Notes: generated by a model not told the origin, from the sequence alone. Positions 8,178 through 17,147 are shown, counted from the first letter of the stretch. The stretch: 64,000 nucleotides of DNA from Asaia sp003994335 (GCF_037151175.1 NZ_JBBCOR010000012.1:1-64000), one strand, 5' to 3'. Made by a program: numbers and translations.

Positions 8178-9161
8178 TTACTGGAAGAGGGAGAGGATGT
8201 TCTGAGACTGCGAGTTTGCGATGGTGAGTGACTTGATGGCGAGCGACTGCTTGGTCTGAAGTGAGGTCAACTTAGCGCTGGCAGCAGACATATCTGCGTC
8301 GGTCAGGGCGCCAATGCCGTTGGTGAGGTTGTCGGAGATGCTCGAGCCATAGGTGCTCATGTTGTTGATGACGTTGCTGTTCGCGCCCAGGGTCGAGGTG
8401 ACGAACGTCATTGCCTTGATCGCGGCCTGAACCTGCGAAATCATGTCGGAGACGCTCTTGTTGCCGCCGAGATTGCCGCCCGTTGATTCGAACACGTTCG
8501 TGGTCGGGTTCGCACCGCTCGTACCGCTGCCCGTGGTGAGGCCCAGAGCGTCGGTAAGACTCGTGCCGGCCACACCGCTCTGGAAGAACGACGAAGAGAC
8601 GGAGGGAGCGCCTGCAACCGTAGAGCCGCCCATGTAAGAAGCGATTGCTGCGTTGAAGCCCGTGATGGTGGTCTGGTCACCCTGCAGACCGGTGATGTAG
8701 CTCAGATTGTTGGATGTAATGCCCAGGCCATCGCTGGTGCTGCCCGAGATCAGGTTGACGCCGTTGAACGTGGCGTTACGCGCGATGGTGTCGATCTGCT
8801 GAAGCAGGCCGGTGATCTGCGTGCCGATCTGATCGAGAGCGGCCGGGCTGCCCTGGTTGTTGCCAAGGGTGGTGACGGCGTTCTGCACGCTGTTGAGCAC
8901 GCTGATGATCTGGTTGACGGCTGTGCTCGTCGAGCTAACGGTCTGAGCGGCAAAGGAAAGGCCGTCATTCACGGCGGACTGGCCGGAGACGTTGCCCTGC
9001 ATCTGCTGCGCGATGCCGTAAGCTGCCGCGTTATCTGCAGCGCTCGACACCTTCAGGCCGGTCGAGATGGTGTTTTCTGCATTGCTCAGAGCGGTCTGGG
9101 TAGCGTTCAGGGTCTGAACGGCGACCATCGCCGAGGCATTGGTGTTGATTGAAAGGCTCAT
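8178..9161 (-). CDS. fliC: Flagellin, copy 2
   Basis: 327 residues, identical in protein sequence to copy 1, with the same AGGAG-preceded start. Both copies appear intact and both have upstream control DNA, so both could be expressed. Many alphaproteobacteria carry several flagellins, but these usually differ. Identical copies suggest gene dosage or a very recent duplication. It is divergent from the MotE-like gene at 9518. Confidence 0.97.
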   Translation of the reverse strand: MSLSINTNASAMVAVQTLNATQTALSNAENTISTGLKVSSAADNAAAYGIAQQMQGNVSGQSAVNDGLSFAAQTVSSTSTAVNQIISVLNSVQNAVTTLGNNQGSPAALDQIGTQITGLLQQIDTIARNATFNGVNLISGSTSDGLGITSNNLSYITGLQGDQTTITGFNAAIASYMGGSTVAGAPSVSSSFFQSGVAGTSLTDALGLTTGSGTSGANPTTNVFESTGGNLGGNKSVSDMISQVQAAIKAMTFVTSTLGANSNVINNMSTYGSSISDNLTNGIGALTDADMSAASAKLTSLQTKQSLAIKSLTIANSQSQNILSLFQ

Positions 9162-9243
9162 CGAGTTTCTCCTGGTGCTCGCCCAGATATCGGGCCACGC
9201 AACCACCATAAAAACCCGAATGGATAAGAGAAGATTACCAGAA
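9162..9243 (-). promoter_or_regulatory. Upstream control region of flagellin copy 2
   Basis: Same 82 bp as upstream of copy 1 apart from two substitutions. Beyond 9243 the sequence is unrelated to copy 1, so any element shared by both flagellins must lie within this stretch. The following 270 bp to 9517 is AT-rich and probably also holds the promoter of the divergent gene at 9518. Confidence 0.4.
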
Positions 9244-9517
9244 TTCGCGTGACGTGAAACCGTGGCGGAAAAAAAGCGGTCTGATGCTCAGGCGAGTTTC
9301 CCCATGTTGCGCAGCCCCAGATGGGAGCGCTCAGAAACTGCTTGCCAAATCACGTTGCCGTAACTATCACGTGATCGTGGTGTCATGGATATGTCGACGT
9401 TCTGCGGGCATTGTAACGGACGGCTAATATATGTCATCGCTAAGTATATATTAACTCGAATACATTAATGGTTCTTTCAAGCTCAGAGACTTAATAACTT
9501 ACTTATATTTGGGTTAC

Positions 9518-10414
9518 ATGGCGATGCCAAGACTGCCTTTGGGACGTTTGCTCCATATTTCGACTGTGTTCATGACCCTTGCGCTCGCAATGAATGTGCA
9601 TGCGCTTGCCAGTCGCATGGGGCAGGATGAGCGGCCAGTTCAACCTGAAAATTCGGACCCGGGGATGGCGCCCAGCAAGGTGCCCACGGGATCAACCAGG
9701 GCTCGAGAGAATACTCTCGAAGCCGCGGCAAACGTGGGGCGCAAAGATGGTTGGCAGGCAATCCCAGTCGTGAGCCAAGGGCCAGCCCCTGGAGATGATA
9801 TGGTGCCGGTAGATGCAGCTTTTCTCAATAACGACGCTCCTGCCTCGTCGTGTGTCGCAACGCCTTGCGTACCGGGCAGTATCGGCGAAACGACAGGACC
9901 GACCAAAGAGCAAGCCCAGGCGGAGCTGGTAAAGCGATTGCTCTCGCGTCAGGGTTCGATCGAAGACGAGCAACACAGGCTGGAAGAACAGAAGCACGTT
10001 TTGGACTCCGCGCGTATCGCTCTTGAGGACAGGATGCGTGCAATCGATAATTCGATGGCAGAGCTTGCGGAGAAACAGGCGCAGCATAAGGAACTGATGG
10101 TGGCGGAGACGTCACGACTGGTAAAAATTTATGAAGAAATGCCTCCACGGGAGGCTGCTGCCGTCTTCAATATCATGGATATCCATGTCTTGGTGTCGAT
10201 TGCAAACAGCATGAATCCGAGGAAAATTTCAGCCATCATGGGCTACATGTTTCCGGAGCGAGTTAATACAGTATCGCAATATCTGGCCGGAGTGCGGAGC
10301 TTCCGTCCCAATCGTACGACGCCCGACAGTATGCTCGGTCATGCACCGAGTGCAGGGGTTCTTTCATGGCTACCAAACGTTCCCGCAGACCGTAGTCCAA
10401 GTGCGAAAGAGTAG
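9518..10414 (+). CDS. MotE-like flagellar periplasmic/inner-membrane protein (MgtE-N-like fold)
   Basis: 298 residues from ATG at 9518; a TTG three codons upstream is also possible. An N-terminal hydrophobic segment (about 10-28) suggests a signal anchor. A proline/glycine-rich linker follows, then a charged coiled coil (about 130-195), then LVKIYEEMPPREAAAVFNIMD and MNPRKISAIMGYM. This last part matches the MotE/MgtE N-terminal repeat (YExMxPxxAAxIFxxMD). In rhizobia MotE is a periplasmic chaperone for MotC; here no motC is visible, so the exact partner is unknown. It is followed by flaF on the same strand. Confidence 0.75.
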   Translation: MAMPRLPLGRLLHISTVFMTLALAMNVHALASRMGQDERPVQPENSDPGMAPSKVPTGSTRARENTLEAAANVGRKDGWQAIPVVSQGPAPGDDMVPVDAAFLNNDAPASSCVATPCVPGSIGETTGPTKEQAQAELVKRLLSRQGSIEDEQHRLEEQKHVLDSARIALEDRMRAIDNSMAELAEKQAQHKELMVAETSRLVKIYEEMPPREAAAVFNIMDIHVLVSIANSMNPRKISAIMGYMFPERVNTVSQYLAGVRSFRPNRTTPDSMLGHAPSAGVLSWLPNVPADRSPSAKE

Positions 10415-10561
10415 ACCTTGCTACCGCTGTCAATTCGAGCGTTACGATGCCCCGACGTGCGATATTGTCTGATGGCGGTATGTGCGCGTTGCAGGTTATC
10501 GTGCCCGTTATCAGCTGTGCGATCGTCTTTGATATCATAGACATGTTGGGATAGGTTCGAA

Positions 10562-10915
10562 ATGCACCCTGGGTTGCGCGCCTACAAAGCCGTTGCAGAT
10601 ACAAGCATGACGGGCAGAGAGGCGGAGATCGCTTGCTTCACCATGATGATTGATGAGTTGAGCAGGGCCGAACAAGACGCATCAATGCGTATGAAGGCTC
10701 TGGATCGCCATCAGAAACTCTGGTCCCTCATAATGAAAGCGAACATCATAGATAGCGGGTTAACGCCCGACGAGGAGCGGGCCTTGATCATCGATCTCGC
10801 CGATAAAGCGCAGAGATACGGCATCCAGGCAATCCTCGATGACCGTCTGACGCTGAATCCTCTGATCGATATTGCGCAGGATGTCCTTGATGGCCTGACG
10901 GGTGTGGCGGGTTGA
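10562..10915 (+). CDS. flaF: Flagellar biosynthesis regulator FlaF
   Basis: 117 residues with the FlaF layout: an N-terminal AYKAVADTSMTGREAEIACFTMMIDEL helix, then ALDRHQKLWSLIMKAN (FlaF proteins have NRKLWTxF at this point) and LIIDLADKAQRYGIQAI. FlaF is an alphaproteobacterial protein required for flagellin production or secretion, usually paired with the flagellin mRNA-binding protein FlbT. No flbT is recognisable in this window. A weak GGATAGG ribosome site precedes the ATG. Confidence 0.85.
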   Translation: MHPGLRAYKAVADTSMTGREAEIACFTMMIDELSRAEQDASMRMKALDRHQKLWSLIMKANIIDSGLTPDEERALIIDLADKAQRYGIQAILDDRLTLNPLIDIAQDVLDGLTGVAG

Positions 10916-10958
10916 GGGACCGTATCCTTCTCTGCCCCACCCTCCTGGGTCTCTTCGC

Positions 10959-11303
10959 TTAGAAAAAATCCACCTCGCCGACAGAAGAGGGCGGCTCGCT
11001 CGTCTTGCCGGTGAAAAGGCCGCGCACACTGCCAAGCTGCACATTTTGGAGGAGCGAATCCAGGCTGACTGGCCTGTCGCCATTATGACAGGCCGTGTCC
11101 ATGAAGTTGCGCAGAATGATCGTAATTGCATCCACAAATTGTGTCGCATGGTCGAGCTTCTGCAGATTCCTGATCTCACTTTCGTGAAAACTCGTATTCA
11201 GAGCAGACCTCTCGATCGCCGCCTGCACGCTTAGGAGATCACCATGTGTGATAACAAGCTGCGCAACGATATTGGAAATGACTTCGCGGGGCTCGGTGTT
11301 CAT
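10959..11303 (-). CDS. Small chemotaxis-operon protein with CheZ-like D-x3-Q motif
   Basis: 114 residues, predicted mostly helical. The helix NLQKLDHATQFVDAI contains D51-x3-Q55, the same spacing as the catalytic Asp/Gln pair of the CheY-P phosphatase CheZ (DLTGQ). The C-terminus ends GEVDFF, an acidic-hydrophobic tail reminiscent of the CheY-binding tail of CheZ proteins. It is the last gene of the che operon, about 115 bp after cheD. No other phosphatase (CheZ, CheX or CheC) is visible here. Function is inference; overall similarity to CheZ cannot be shown by eye. Confidence 0.6.
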   Translation of the reverse strand: MNTEPREVISNIVAQLVITHGDLLSVQAAIERSALNTSFHESEIRNLQKLDHATQFVDAITIILRNFMDTACHNGDRPVSLDSLLQNVQLGSVRGLFTGKTSEPPSSVGEVDFF

Positions 11304-11418
11304 CGATTACATGATTCCCAAGTGACGTGGGGGAGGAAGCAATCCGTAAGGGGCGGCTTCCAGGTGCAAAGAGGCGACGCCGGATAGCGGGTAAATGATG
11401 AGCATGGGCGCAACCGAG

Positions 11419-11979
11419 CTAGAAGAGTTCGACATGTGCAACTTCGCTCATCTTCCACTTCTTCTCGTAGGCGGCCTCTTTTTTGTTATATGCTTGTTCT
11501 TCCACGCTAATAGCGCGGCCATCTTCGACGAGGTTTTGCTGTGCCTTTCCGGTCGCTGGCCAAAAGCGTATACGTCTGGCCTGAGTGCCACCGAGGCTCT
11601 GTGCTATGCAGGATATACGTTCGTCGGCCAGATAGCCGATGACAAAAACCGCGTTCTCATGACCAATCTTCCCGAGTGAGGGCACGATCGCTGCTCCGCC
11701 GAAAGCTTTGCACAAAAGCCGGTCACGTTTCCCACCAGAAGTGAGAATGCCATTTATGAGCTTTTCCATCGCGTTGACGCCGAAGCGGAGCGCGGTGTTG
11801 TTGTCGCATCCTTCTCCCGTCGGCAGGAGGAAGTGATTCATGCCTCCTATCCGGGCGATTGGATCGTACATGCAGACGGAGATGCACGACCCGAGCAGGG
11901 TCGTGAGCAGGGTATCGCTCCCGCTGGAGATGACGACCTCACCCTGAATGACGGTTTGAGCCTGCATCGGTTGCTGCAT
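11419..11979 (-). CDS. cheD: Chemoreceptor glutamine deamidase CheD
   Basis: 186 residues. It contains the CheD catalytic landmarks LLGSCISVCMYDP (nucleophile C32) and GGMNHFLLP (H49), and the later segment AKAFGGAA-like CKAFGGAAIVPSLGKIG. CheD deamidates glutamines on chemoreceptors and can interact with CheC or CheY. Its start shares one base with the stop of the upstream cheY, indicating translational coupling. The C-terminus carries a lysine/glutamate-rich extension ending MSEVAHVELF beyond the usual domain. Confidence 0.95.
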   Translation of the reverse strand: MQQPMQAQTVIQGEVVISSGSDTLLTTLLGSCISVCMYDPIARIGGMNHFLLPTGEGCDNNTALRFGVNAMEKLINGILTSGGKRDRLLCKAFGGAAIVPSLGKIGHENAVFVIGYLADERISCIAQSLGGTQARRIRFWPATGKAQQNLVEDGRAISVEEQAYNKKEAAYEKKWKMSEVAHVELF

Positions 11980-12368
11980 CAGGTAATAGGCCCGAAGACC
12001 TTCTCCAGTACTTCGCGAAGTTTCGCGACGGTGTAGGGTTTTGCAAGAAAATTATTGACGCCAGCCTTGATCGCTTCCTGCACAAGGTCTCGGCTGGCTT
12101 CGCTCGTTAAGATCACGAAGGCGGTCTTTTGGGTTTTTGGATTTTCGCGCACTGCGCGGAGCAGAGCCAAACCATCCATGACTGGCATGTTGAAATCAGA
12201 TATCACGAGATGTGTAGGGTTCTGGCCCAGATACTCCAGAGCTTCCTTGCCGTCCTTACGTTGGGCCACCTGTGTGAAACCAAGTTGCGCCAGATTATTA
12301 GCGAGAACCTGGCGTATGGAGGCCTGATCATCGACGATCAGAGCTCTAATTTGAGAGGCAGCGGGCAT
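11979..12368 (-). CDS. cheY: Chemotaxis response regulator CheY (first of two)
   Basis: 129 residues, a single receiver domain. The acidic pair is D13/D14, the phospho-acceptor D58 (VISDFNMPVMDG), the switch Thr T88 (ILTSE) and the lysine K110 (FLAKPY). It is coupled to cheD at its 3' end. The operon also holds a second single-domain CheY at 17148. Which one binds the FliM switch and which acts as a phosphate sink cannot be told from sequence alone. Confidence 0.93.
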   Translation of the reverse strand: MPAASQIRALIVDDQASIRQVLANNLAQLGFTQVAQRKDGKEALEYLGQNPTHLVISDFNMPVMDGLALLRAVRENPKTQKTAFVILTSEASRDLVQEAIKAGVNNFLAKPYTVAKLREVLEKVFGPIT

Positions 12369-12446
12369 ATCAGGTCCTTAGAGCTTCGCGCGGAGGGAAA
12401 TAACGTGATGCGGCTTGATGACTTGGAGGTGTATTTGAAGGAGAAA

Positions 12447-13487
12447 TCATCGTATTCGTGCGGTCATCGCAGCATGACTGATTTGGCCGAGCGGTACGAT
12501 CTGCGCGGCACCCCCAATTTCAGCCGCGACACGAGGCATCCCGTATACCACCGAAGTGGCTTTGTCTTGCGCAATGGTCCAGGCGCCTGCGCGGCGCATG
12601 GAGAGCAACCCCTCGGCACCATCCTGCCCCATACCGGTCAGGATGATTCCAAGCGCCGCTTTGCCAACCTGTTCCGCAACCGAGTCAAAAAGCACATCGA
12701 CTGAAGGCACGTGGCCGCTGACCGGGGGCCCCGAATGCAGCCTTGTCGTCACCGCGCGATCCTTTGTAGCCACTGTCATATGACGCGTCCCCCCTGGCGC
12801 TATTCTAACATCGCCAGGCCCGAGGGTCTCGCGATCTTGCGCCTCGCGAATGGTTAGTCCCCCGATTTTTTTATCAAGGCGAGTTGCAAAGCTCGCTGTA
12901 AAAAACGCTGGCATGTGCTGACATATGACGATGGGAGGACTAGAGGCGGGGAAGCCGCTTAGAACCTCTTCCAGCGCCTCTACACCTCCTGTCGAGGAGC
13001 CGATTGCAATGACCGAGAATTCCTGCGCCCAGCCTCTAGGCTCAGGCGTCATCCTTACCGCCGAGAGCTCTTTGACACGCGTTTCAGGCTTGGACTTCGC
13101 TGCCTGGCGGACAATTCCTGGAAGGCCGGAATAGGCGTTCACACCCGGTGCAGATGACATGGCTTTCGGAAAACAGTCGAATGCACCCATCTGGAGCGCG
13201 GTGAGCGCCAGTTCGGCGTTTCGCTCGGTCAGGCTCGAGACCATGACGACCGGGATCGGTCGCAGCCGCATGATTTTGTCCAGAAACTGGAGCCCATTGA
13301 TGTTGGGCATTTCGATATCGAGCGTGATGACGTCGGGCTGTTCCTTGATGATCATGTCCTTGGCCTCGAGGGGGTTCGAAGCCTCGCCTGTAATCACGAG
13401 GTCAGGATGACCTTGGAAAGCGTGACGGATCATCGCACGCGCTGTACGCGAATCATCGACTACGAGGACCTTCACCGGGGGGATCAT
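12447..13487 (-). CDS. cheB: Protein-glutamate methylesterase CheB
   Basis: 346 residues from ATG at 13487, chosen because AAAGGAGGG precedes it and the receiver domain begins at once (MIPPVKVLVVDDSRTAR). An upstream in-frame start would add 44 unrelated residues. Receiver: D11/D12 and D57. Methylesterase domain: IAIGSSTGGVEAL (active Ser), ICQHMPAFFTASFATRL (His) and ILTGMGQDGAEGL (Asp). It removes methyl groups from chemoreceptors when phosphorylated by CheA. It starts 2 bp after the cheR stop. Confidence 0.97.
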   Translation of the reverse strand: MIPPVKVLVVDDSRTARAMIRHAFQGHPDLVITGEASNPLEAKDMIIKEQPDVITLDIEMPNINGLQFLDKIMRLRPIPVVMVSSLTERNAELALTALQMGAFDCFPKAMSSAPGVNAYSGLPGIVRQAAKSKPETRVKELSAVRMTPEPRGWAQEFSVIAIGSSTGGVEALEEVLSGFPASSPPIVICQHMPAFFTASFATRLDKKIGGLTIREAQDRETLGPGDVRIAPGGTRHMTVATKDRAVTTRLHSGPPVSGHVPSVDVLFDSVAEQVGKAALGIILTGMGQDGAEGLLSMRRAGAWTIAQDKATSVVYGMPRVAAEIGGAAQIVPLGQISHAAMTARIR

Positions 13488-13489
13488 GC

Positions 13490-14332
13490 TCAGCCCTCCT
13501 TTCTGTAAATGGTCGGTGCAATATTCACCAGGCCGCATTGCGTGGCGTTTGCCACGCGTTCGGAGTGACCAACATACAGGAAGCCACCCGGCTCGAGGCG
13601 TTCGGACAAACGCGCCCATAATGCTTCCCGAGTTTCGTCATCGAAATAGATGACGACGTTTCGGCAGAAGATGACGGAAAAACTGCCCCGAAACGGCCAG
13701 GGAGCATTCAGGTTGAGCACCTTGAAACTTGGTAACTTACGTAGAGAAGCGCTGAAGCTCAGTGACCCAGCGCCATCGTCCTCCAGATAGAGTCCGCGCT
13801 CCCGCTCGGGAATTCCCTCCAATTCGTCTCGCCCGTAAATGCCACCGGCCGCCCGCGCTACAACCTCGCTATTGATATCTGTGGCGAGGATACGAAAATC
13901 GTAGTTCCCGATTTCCGGGAAGCTGCCCTCCACCGTCATGGCGATACTCCAGGGCTCTTGTCCAGTAGAGCACGCTGCTGACCATATGCGCGTCTTTTTT
14001 CCCTGGCGAAGCACTGGGATCAACGACGGCATAACCTCAGTACGCAGATGATCGAAATGATTTCTTTCCCTGAAGAACCCTGTCACGTTCGTCGTAATGG
14101 AACAAATGAGTTTCTCCATCTCGACTGTGCCCGAAGGACTGGTTGTAAAGGCGAGATAGTCACTGAAGCTCGCCATCTGCAGTTCTCGGACGCGCCGTGA
14201 AACACGCGCATAGACGAGCGCCTTTTTTGTATCAGGGAGGCAGATACCTGCCTGTTCTTGCGCGATCGCCTGAAGACGCCGGAAATCAGCATCAGTGTAT
14301 TCCGGAGCGGAGAGGGTGATCGGTGTCGTCAT
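13490..14332 (-). CDS. cheR: Chemoreceptor methyltransferase CheR
   Basis: 280 residues. The N-terminal helical domain (about 10-75) is followed by the SAM-binding domain with IWSAACSTGQEPWSIAM, LATDIN and VIFCRNVVIYFD. It methylates receptor glutamates using S-adenosylmethionine. The start overlaps the cheW stop by 4 bp (ATGA). One receptor in the same operon ends GWEDF, a potential CheR/CheB docking pentapeptide. Confidence 0.96.
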   Translation of the reverse strand: MTTPITLSAPEYTDADFRRLQAIAQEQAGICLPDTKKALVYARVSRRVRELQMASFSDYLAFTTSPSGTVEMEKLICSITTNVTGFFRERNHFDHLRTEVMPSLIPVLRQGKKTRIWSAACSTGQEPWSIAMTVEGSFPEIGNYDFRILATDINSEVVARAAGGIYGRDELEGIPERERGLYLEDDGAGSLSFSASLRKLPSFKVLNLNAPWPFRGSFSVIFCRNVVIYFDDETREALWARLSERLEPGGFLYVGHSERVANATQCGLVNIAPTIYRKEG

Positions 14333-14799
14333 TCTTTCGGAGATTCGCCAACGAGTTGCTTCACGACCGTGTCCAGCTTCAGGATGCCGATCATCCTGTT
14401 ATCGACGAGCACAAGACCATGAAGGCATCCTCCCTCGTCAGACGTCGGCTGGATGTCGGTCGACTTGATATCGGCGAGGTCGATCACCCTGTCGACGAGG
14501 AGGCCATAGACAACCCCACCCCGGGATTCGACGATGACCACCACACGTCGAGCGTTTTCGAGTTCCGGTGCGATGTTCAGATAGGCGGCCAAATCGATGA
14601 CAGTCAGAATAATCCCGCGCAGATTGATCGCGCCGCACACGTAAGCGGGGGCGAAAGGAAGCGTCGTAGTCTTTTCGAAGCCTCTGATTTCACGGACACT
14701 AAGTATCGGTATGCAGTATTCCTGCGCGCCGACCGCAAAGACGATCATCTTGATGGATGCAACGTTTTGCCCGTCGATTGTTGCCAGCTGGTCGGTCAT
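14329..14799 (-). CDS. cheW: Chemotaxis coupling protein CheW
   Basis: 156 residues from ATG at 14799, preferred because AGGAA precedes it. An upstream ATG at 14826 would add nine residues. A single CheW domain: MIVFAVGAQEYCIPILSVREI, FAPAYVCGAINLRGIILTVIDL and VVIVESRGGVVYGLLVDRV. It bridges chemoreceptors and CheA in the signalling array. It sits between cheA and cheR, overlapping the latter. Confidence 0.95.
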   Translation of the reverse strand: MTDQLATIDGQNVASIKMIVFAVGAQEYCIPILSVREIRGFEKTTTLPFAPAYVCGAINLRGIILTVIDLAAYLNIAPELENARRVVVIVESRGGVVYGLLVDRVIDLADIKSTDIQPTSDEGGCLHGLVLVDNRMIGILKLDTVVKQLVGESPKE

Positions 14800-14837
14800 C
14801 GGAGATTCCTGATTGATACTGAGCATTTCTTGATGGC

Positions 14838-17132
14838 CTAGGCTACGAGCTCGGAAAGACCGAGCATTGATTTGTTTTCCGTTTGGCTGAGCGCCGCTGC
14901 TATCAACGCGGAGACGTCCAGAATGAGAGCAACGCTTCCATCTCCGAGGATCGTGGCTGCCGAGACCCCAAATATGTGCCGGTAATTCTTTTCCATACTT
15001 TTAATGACGACCTGCGTCTGTCCGCAGATTTCATCAACGATGAGCGCAGCTCGACTACCGGACTCATTCTCAACGACAAGCACCACAGCGCCCTCAAGTG
15101 TTCCTTGCTTGCGAGGCGCTGCGAGGCCGAGTGTTGCGGCTAGCGGCAGGAGGGGAATACACTCCCCGCGCTTGGAAATGATATTCGTGCCGTCAGGCAG
15201 GGCATAGATATCGCCTTCGCTCACGATGATTGCTTCCGATACTGCCGAAATCGGGATCACCATCGTCGTATCGGCTGCGTTGATCAGCATCCCGTCAAGA
15301 ATCGCCAGGGTCAGCGGCAGGCTCAGGCTGAATGTTGTCCCTCTGCCCGACACGCTGCTGATAACAACGCGGCCGCCGAGGCTCATGATCGCCTGCTTGA
15401 CGACATCCATTCCGACACCGCGCCCGGAAAGATCGGAGACCTCCGATGCGGTAGAGAAGCCCGGAGTGAAGATGAGATTGTTGATTTCGTCTTCGCTCAG
15501 TGTGGCATCTGGCGGGATGATGCCTCGCTTCACCGCCGTCTCGAATACACGCTGCTGATTGACGCCTGCGCCGTCATCTCTGATCGTGATCAGAATACGC
15601 CCAGACCGGTGTTCGGCGGAGAGCGTAATATGGCCCTCCGCAGACTTGCCAGAGGCGATACGGTCCTCACGTTTCTCTATGCCGTGATCGACCGCGTTAC
15701 GCAGCATATGGGTGAGGGGAGCTGCAAGTTTCTCGATAAGGGTTCTGTCAACTTCAGTATCCTCACCCTCAAGTACGAGATTCACCGCCTTCTGCGTCAT
15801 CGCGCTTGCTTCACGTACGACCCGTTGCATGCGCTGGAAGACGCTTCTCACGGGCTGAGCGCGCACCGACATGACCGCGTCCTGTATGTCACGGGTGAGG
15901 GTTTGCATGCCCTCAATGCTCTGAATGAGTTCGTGATGCCCCGAAACACCGCTTTTCTGACAAAGAGACTGAACCGCCGCCTGCGCGATAACCAGCTCAC
16001 CGACAAGATCCATCAGGTCGTCCACACGGGAAAGATCAACGCGGATCGAGGCTGACTCGGTCTTGCGTGCGGTTGCAGCCTGAGGCTCGTCCTCTTTAAG
16101 TGTCTGGGTCGCGGATGCGATCGCTTCGAGTATCTTTTCGGCAGGTGGCCTTGAGTCGATGGCCCTTAGCTGAGCGCCGGTACCAACGCTAGGACGCGTA
16201 ACCGGGACGATTGCAAGTTCTTCGGGAGGGTGGCTCTCTGAAGATGTGCCCGAACTTTCACTGACGCTCTCGAGCGATTCTGCAAATTCGGGTAAGTCCT
16301 CTCCTGGGATAAGTGAGGCGTCATCACGTTGTATCGCAAACGTGCAGCTATCGATCACCCAGTCGAACGCGTCGCGGATCGTCCCCTCATCGACGGCGAG
16401 CGGAAGCAGGATATCCCAACGAAGATAGGACTTTTCGACATCCATGGTCTCTAGGCTCGGCAGAGCCTCGGAATTACAGAAAATTGACGCCGCTTCGCCT
16501 TTTTCTTTCGCAAGATTCGTGAGGGCGAGCAGAATGTTCCTGGCGTCGTCCCCGCAACCATACATCTCATCATGGGGATGAAAGGACACATGCCATCGGG
16601 CGGAGGAATCCACCGCTGAACTATCCATCCCCAGCTCATCGCCAAAATCGAACGCGACGGGCTCAAATTCCATCGGGACAGGACAAAAGCCTGAATCGAT
16701 CGCGTTGTCATCGGCCTCGGAATGCGTGTCGGAGCCCCGAGGATCAGAGGCAATCACCCCCTGTAACTCGGCGACGCTCTCATCGACACGCGATGGGTCA
16801 ACTGTGGTTCCGCCGCGGGCTTCGACCACAAGGTCGCTCAGAACATCCATACTTTTGAGAAAGACGGCAATGACATCACGCGTCGGCTCGATCCGCGCCG
16901 ACCGGACGCCGTCGAGCGAATTTTCGAAGACATGAGCAAAGCGAACCAGGTTCTGAAGCCCGAACGAAGCCGCCCCCCCCTTGATGGAATGCACCGCCCG
17001 AAACACCGCGTTGACCGTGTCGTCCTCTGCACGGTCCGCATCAAGCGCAGACAGCCCGGATTCCAGCTCCTGCAGCTGTTCGTCGCATTCCTGGAAGAAG
17101 ATTTCCAGGATTTCATCCATGTCTGAGCTCAT
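14838..17132 (-). CDS. cheA: Chemotaxis histidine kinase CheA
   Basis: 764 residues. The N-terminal Hpt domain has phosphorylation site H48 in RAVHSIKGGAASFG. A long acidic region (about 150-300) probably holds a diverged CheY/CheB-binding P2 domain. Then come the dimerisation domain (VDDLMDLVGELVIAQAAV), the ATPase domain with the N box HMLRNAVDHGIE and the G box GRGVGMDVV, and a C-terminal CheW-like domain. There is no fused receiver. A C8 tract at 16973-16980 encodes the KGGA next to H48, so slippage there would abolish the kinase. It starts 15 bp after cheY. Confidence 0.96.
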   Translation of the reverse strand: MSSDMDEILEIFFQECDEQLQELESGLSALDADRAEDDTVNAVFRAVHSIKGGAASFGLQNLVRFAHVFENSLDGVRSARIEPTRDVIAVFLKSMDVLSDLVVEARGGTTVDPSRVDESVAELQGVIASDPRGSDTHSEADDNAIDSGFCPVPMEFEPVAFDFGDELGMDSSAVDSSARWHVSFHPHDEMYGCGDDARNILLALTNLAKEKGEAASIFCNSEALPSLETMDVEKSYLRWDILLPLAVDEGTIRDAFDWVIDSCTFAIQRDDASLIPGEDLPEFAESLESVSESSGTSSESHPPEELAIVPVTRPSVGTGAQLRAIDSRPPAEKILEAIASATQTLKEDEPQAATARKTESASIRVDLSRVDDLMDLVGELVIAQAAVQSLCQKSGVSGHHELIQSIEGMQTLTRDIQDAVMSVRAQPVRSVFQRMQRVVREASAMTQKAVNLVLEGEDTEVDRTLIEKLAAPLTHMLRNAVDHGIEKREDRIASGKSAEGHITLSAEHRSGRILITIRDDGAGVNQQRVFETAVKRGIIPPDATLSEDEINNLIFTPGFSTASEVSDLSGRGVGMDVVKQAIMSLGGRVVISSVSGRGTTFSLSLPLTLAILDGMLINAADTTMVIPISAVSEAIIVSEGDIYALPDGTNIISKRGECIPLLPLAATLGLAAPRKQGTLEGAVVLVVENESGSRAALIVDEICGQTQVVIKSMEKNYRHIFGVSAATILGDGSVALILDVSALIAAALSQTENKSMLGLSELVA

Positions 17133-17147
17133 GCTGACCCTGCTTTG

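Larger units (their letters stand above)
8114..9243. repeat. Flagellin direct repeat, copy 2 (1130 bp)
   Basis: Direct copy of 3541-4670, same strand, with two visible substitutions (9203 and 9218). Copies 1 and 2 bracket the two glycosyltransferase genes, so a single crossover between them would remove 4573 bp and leave one complete flagellin gene. Confidence 0.93.

Noticed and set aside
10959..11303. Assignment of the small che-operon protein as FlbT
   Set aside because: It lies at the end of the chemotaxis operon and lacks FlbT-like sequence; the D-x3-Q motif points elsewhere.
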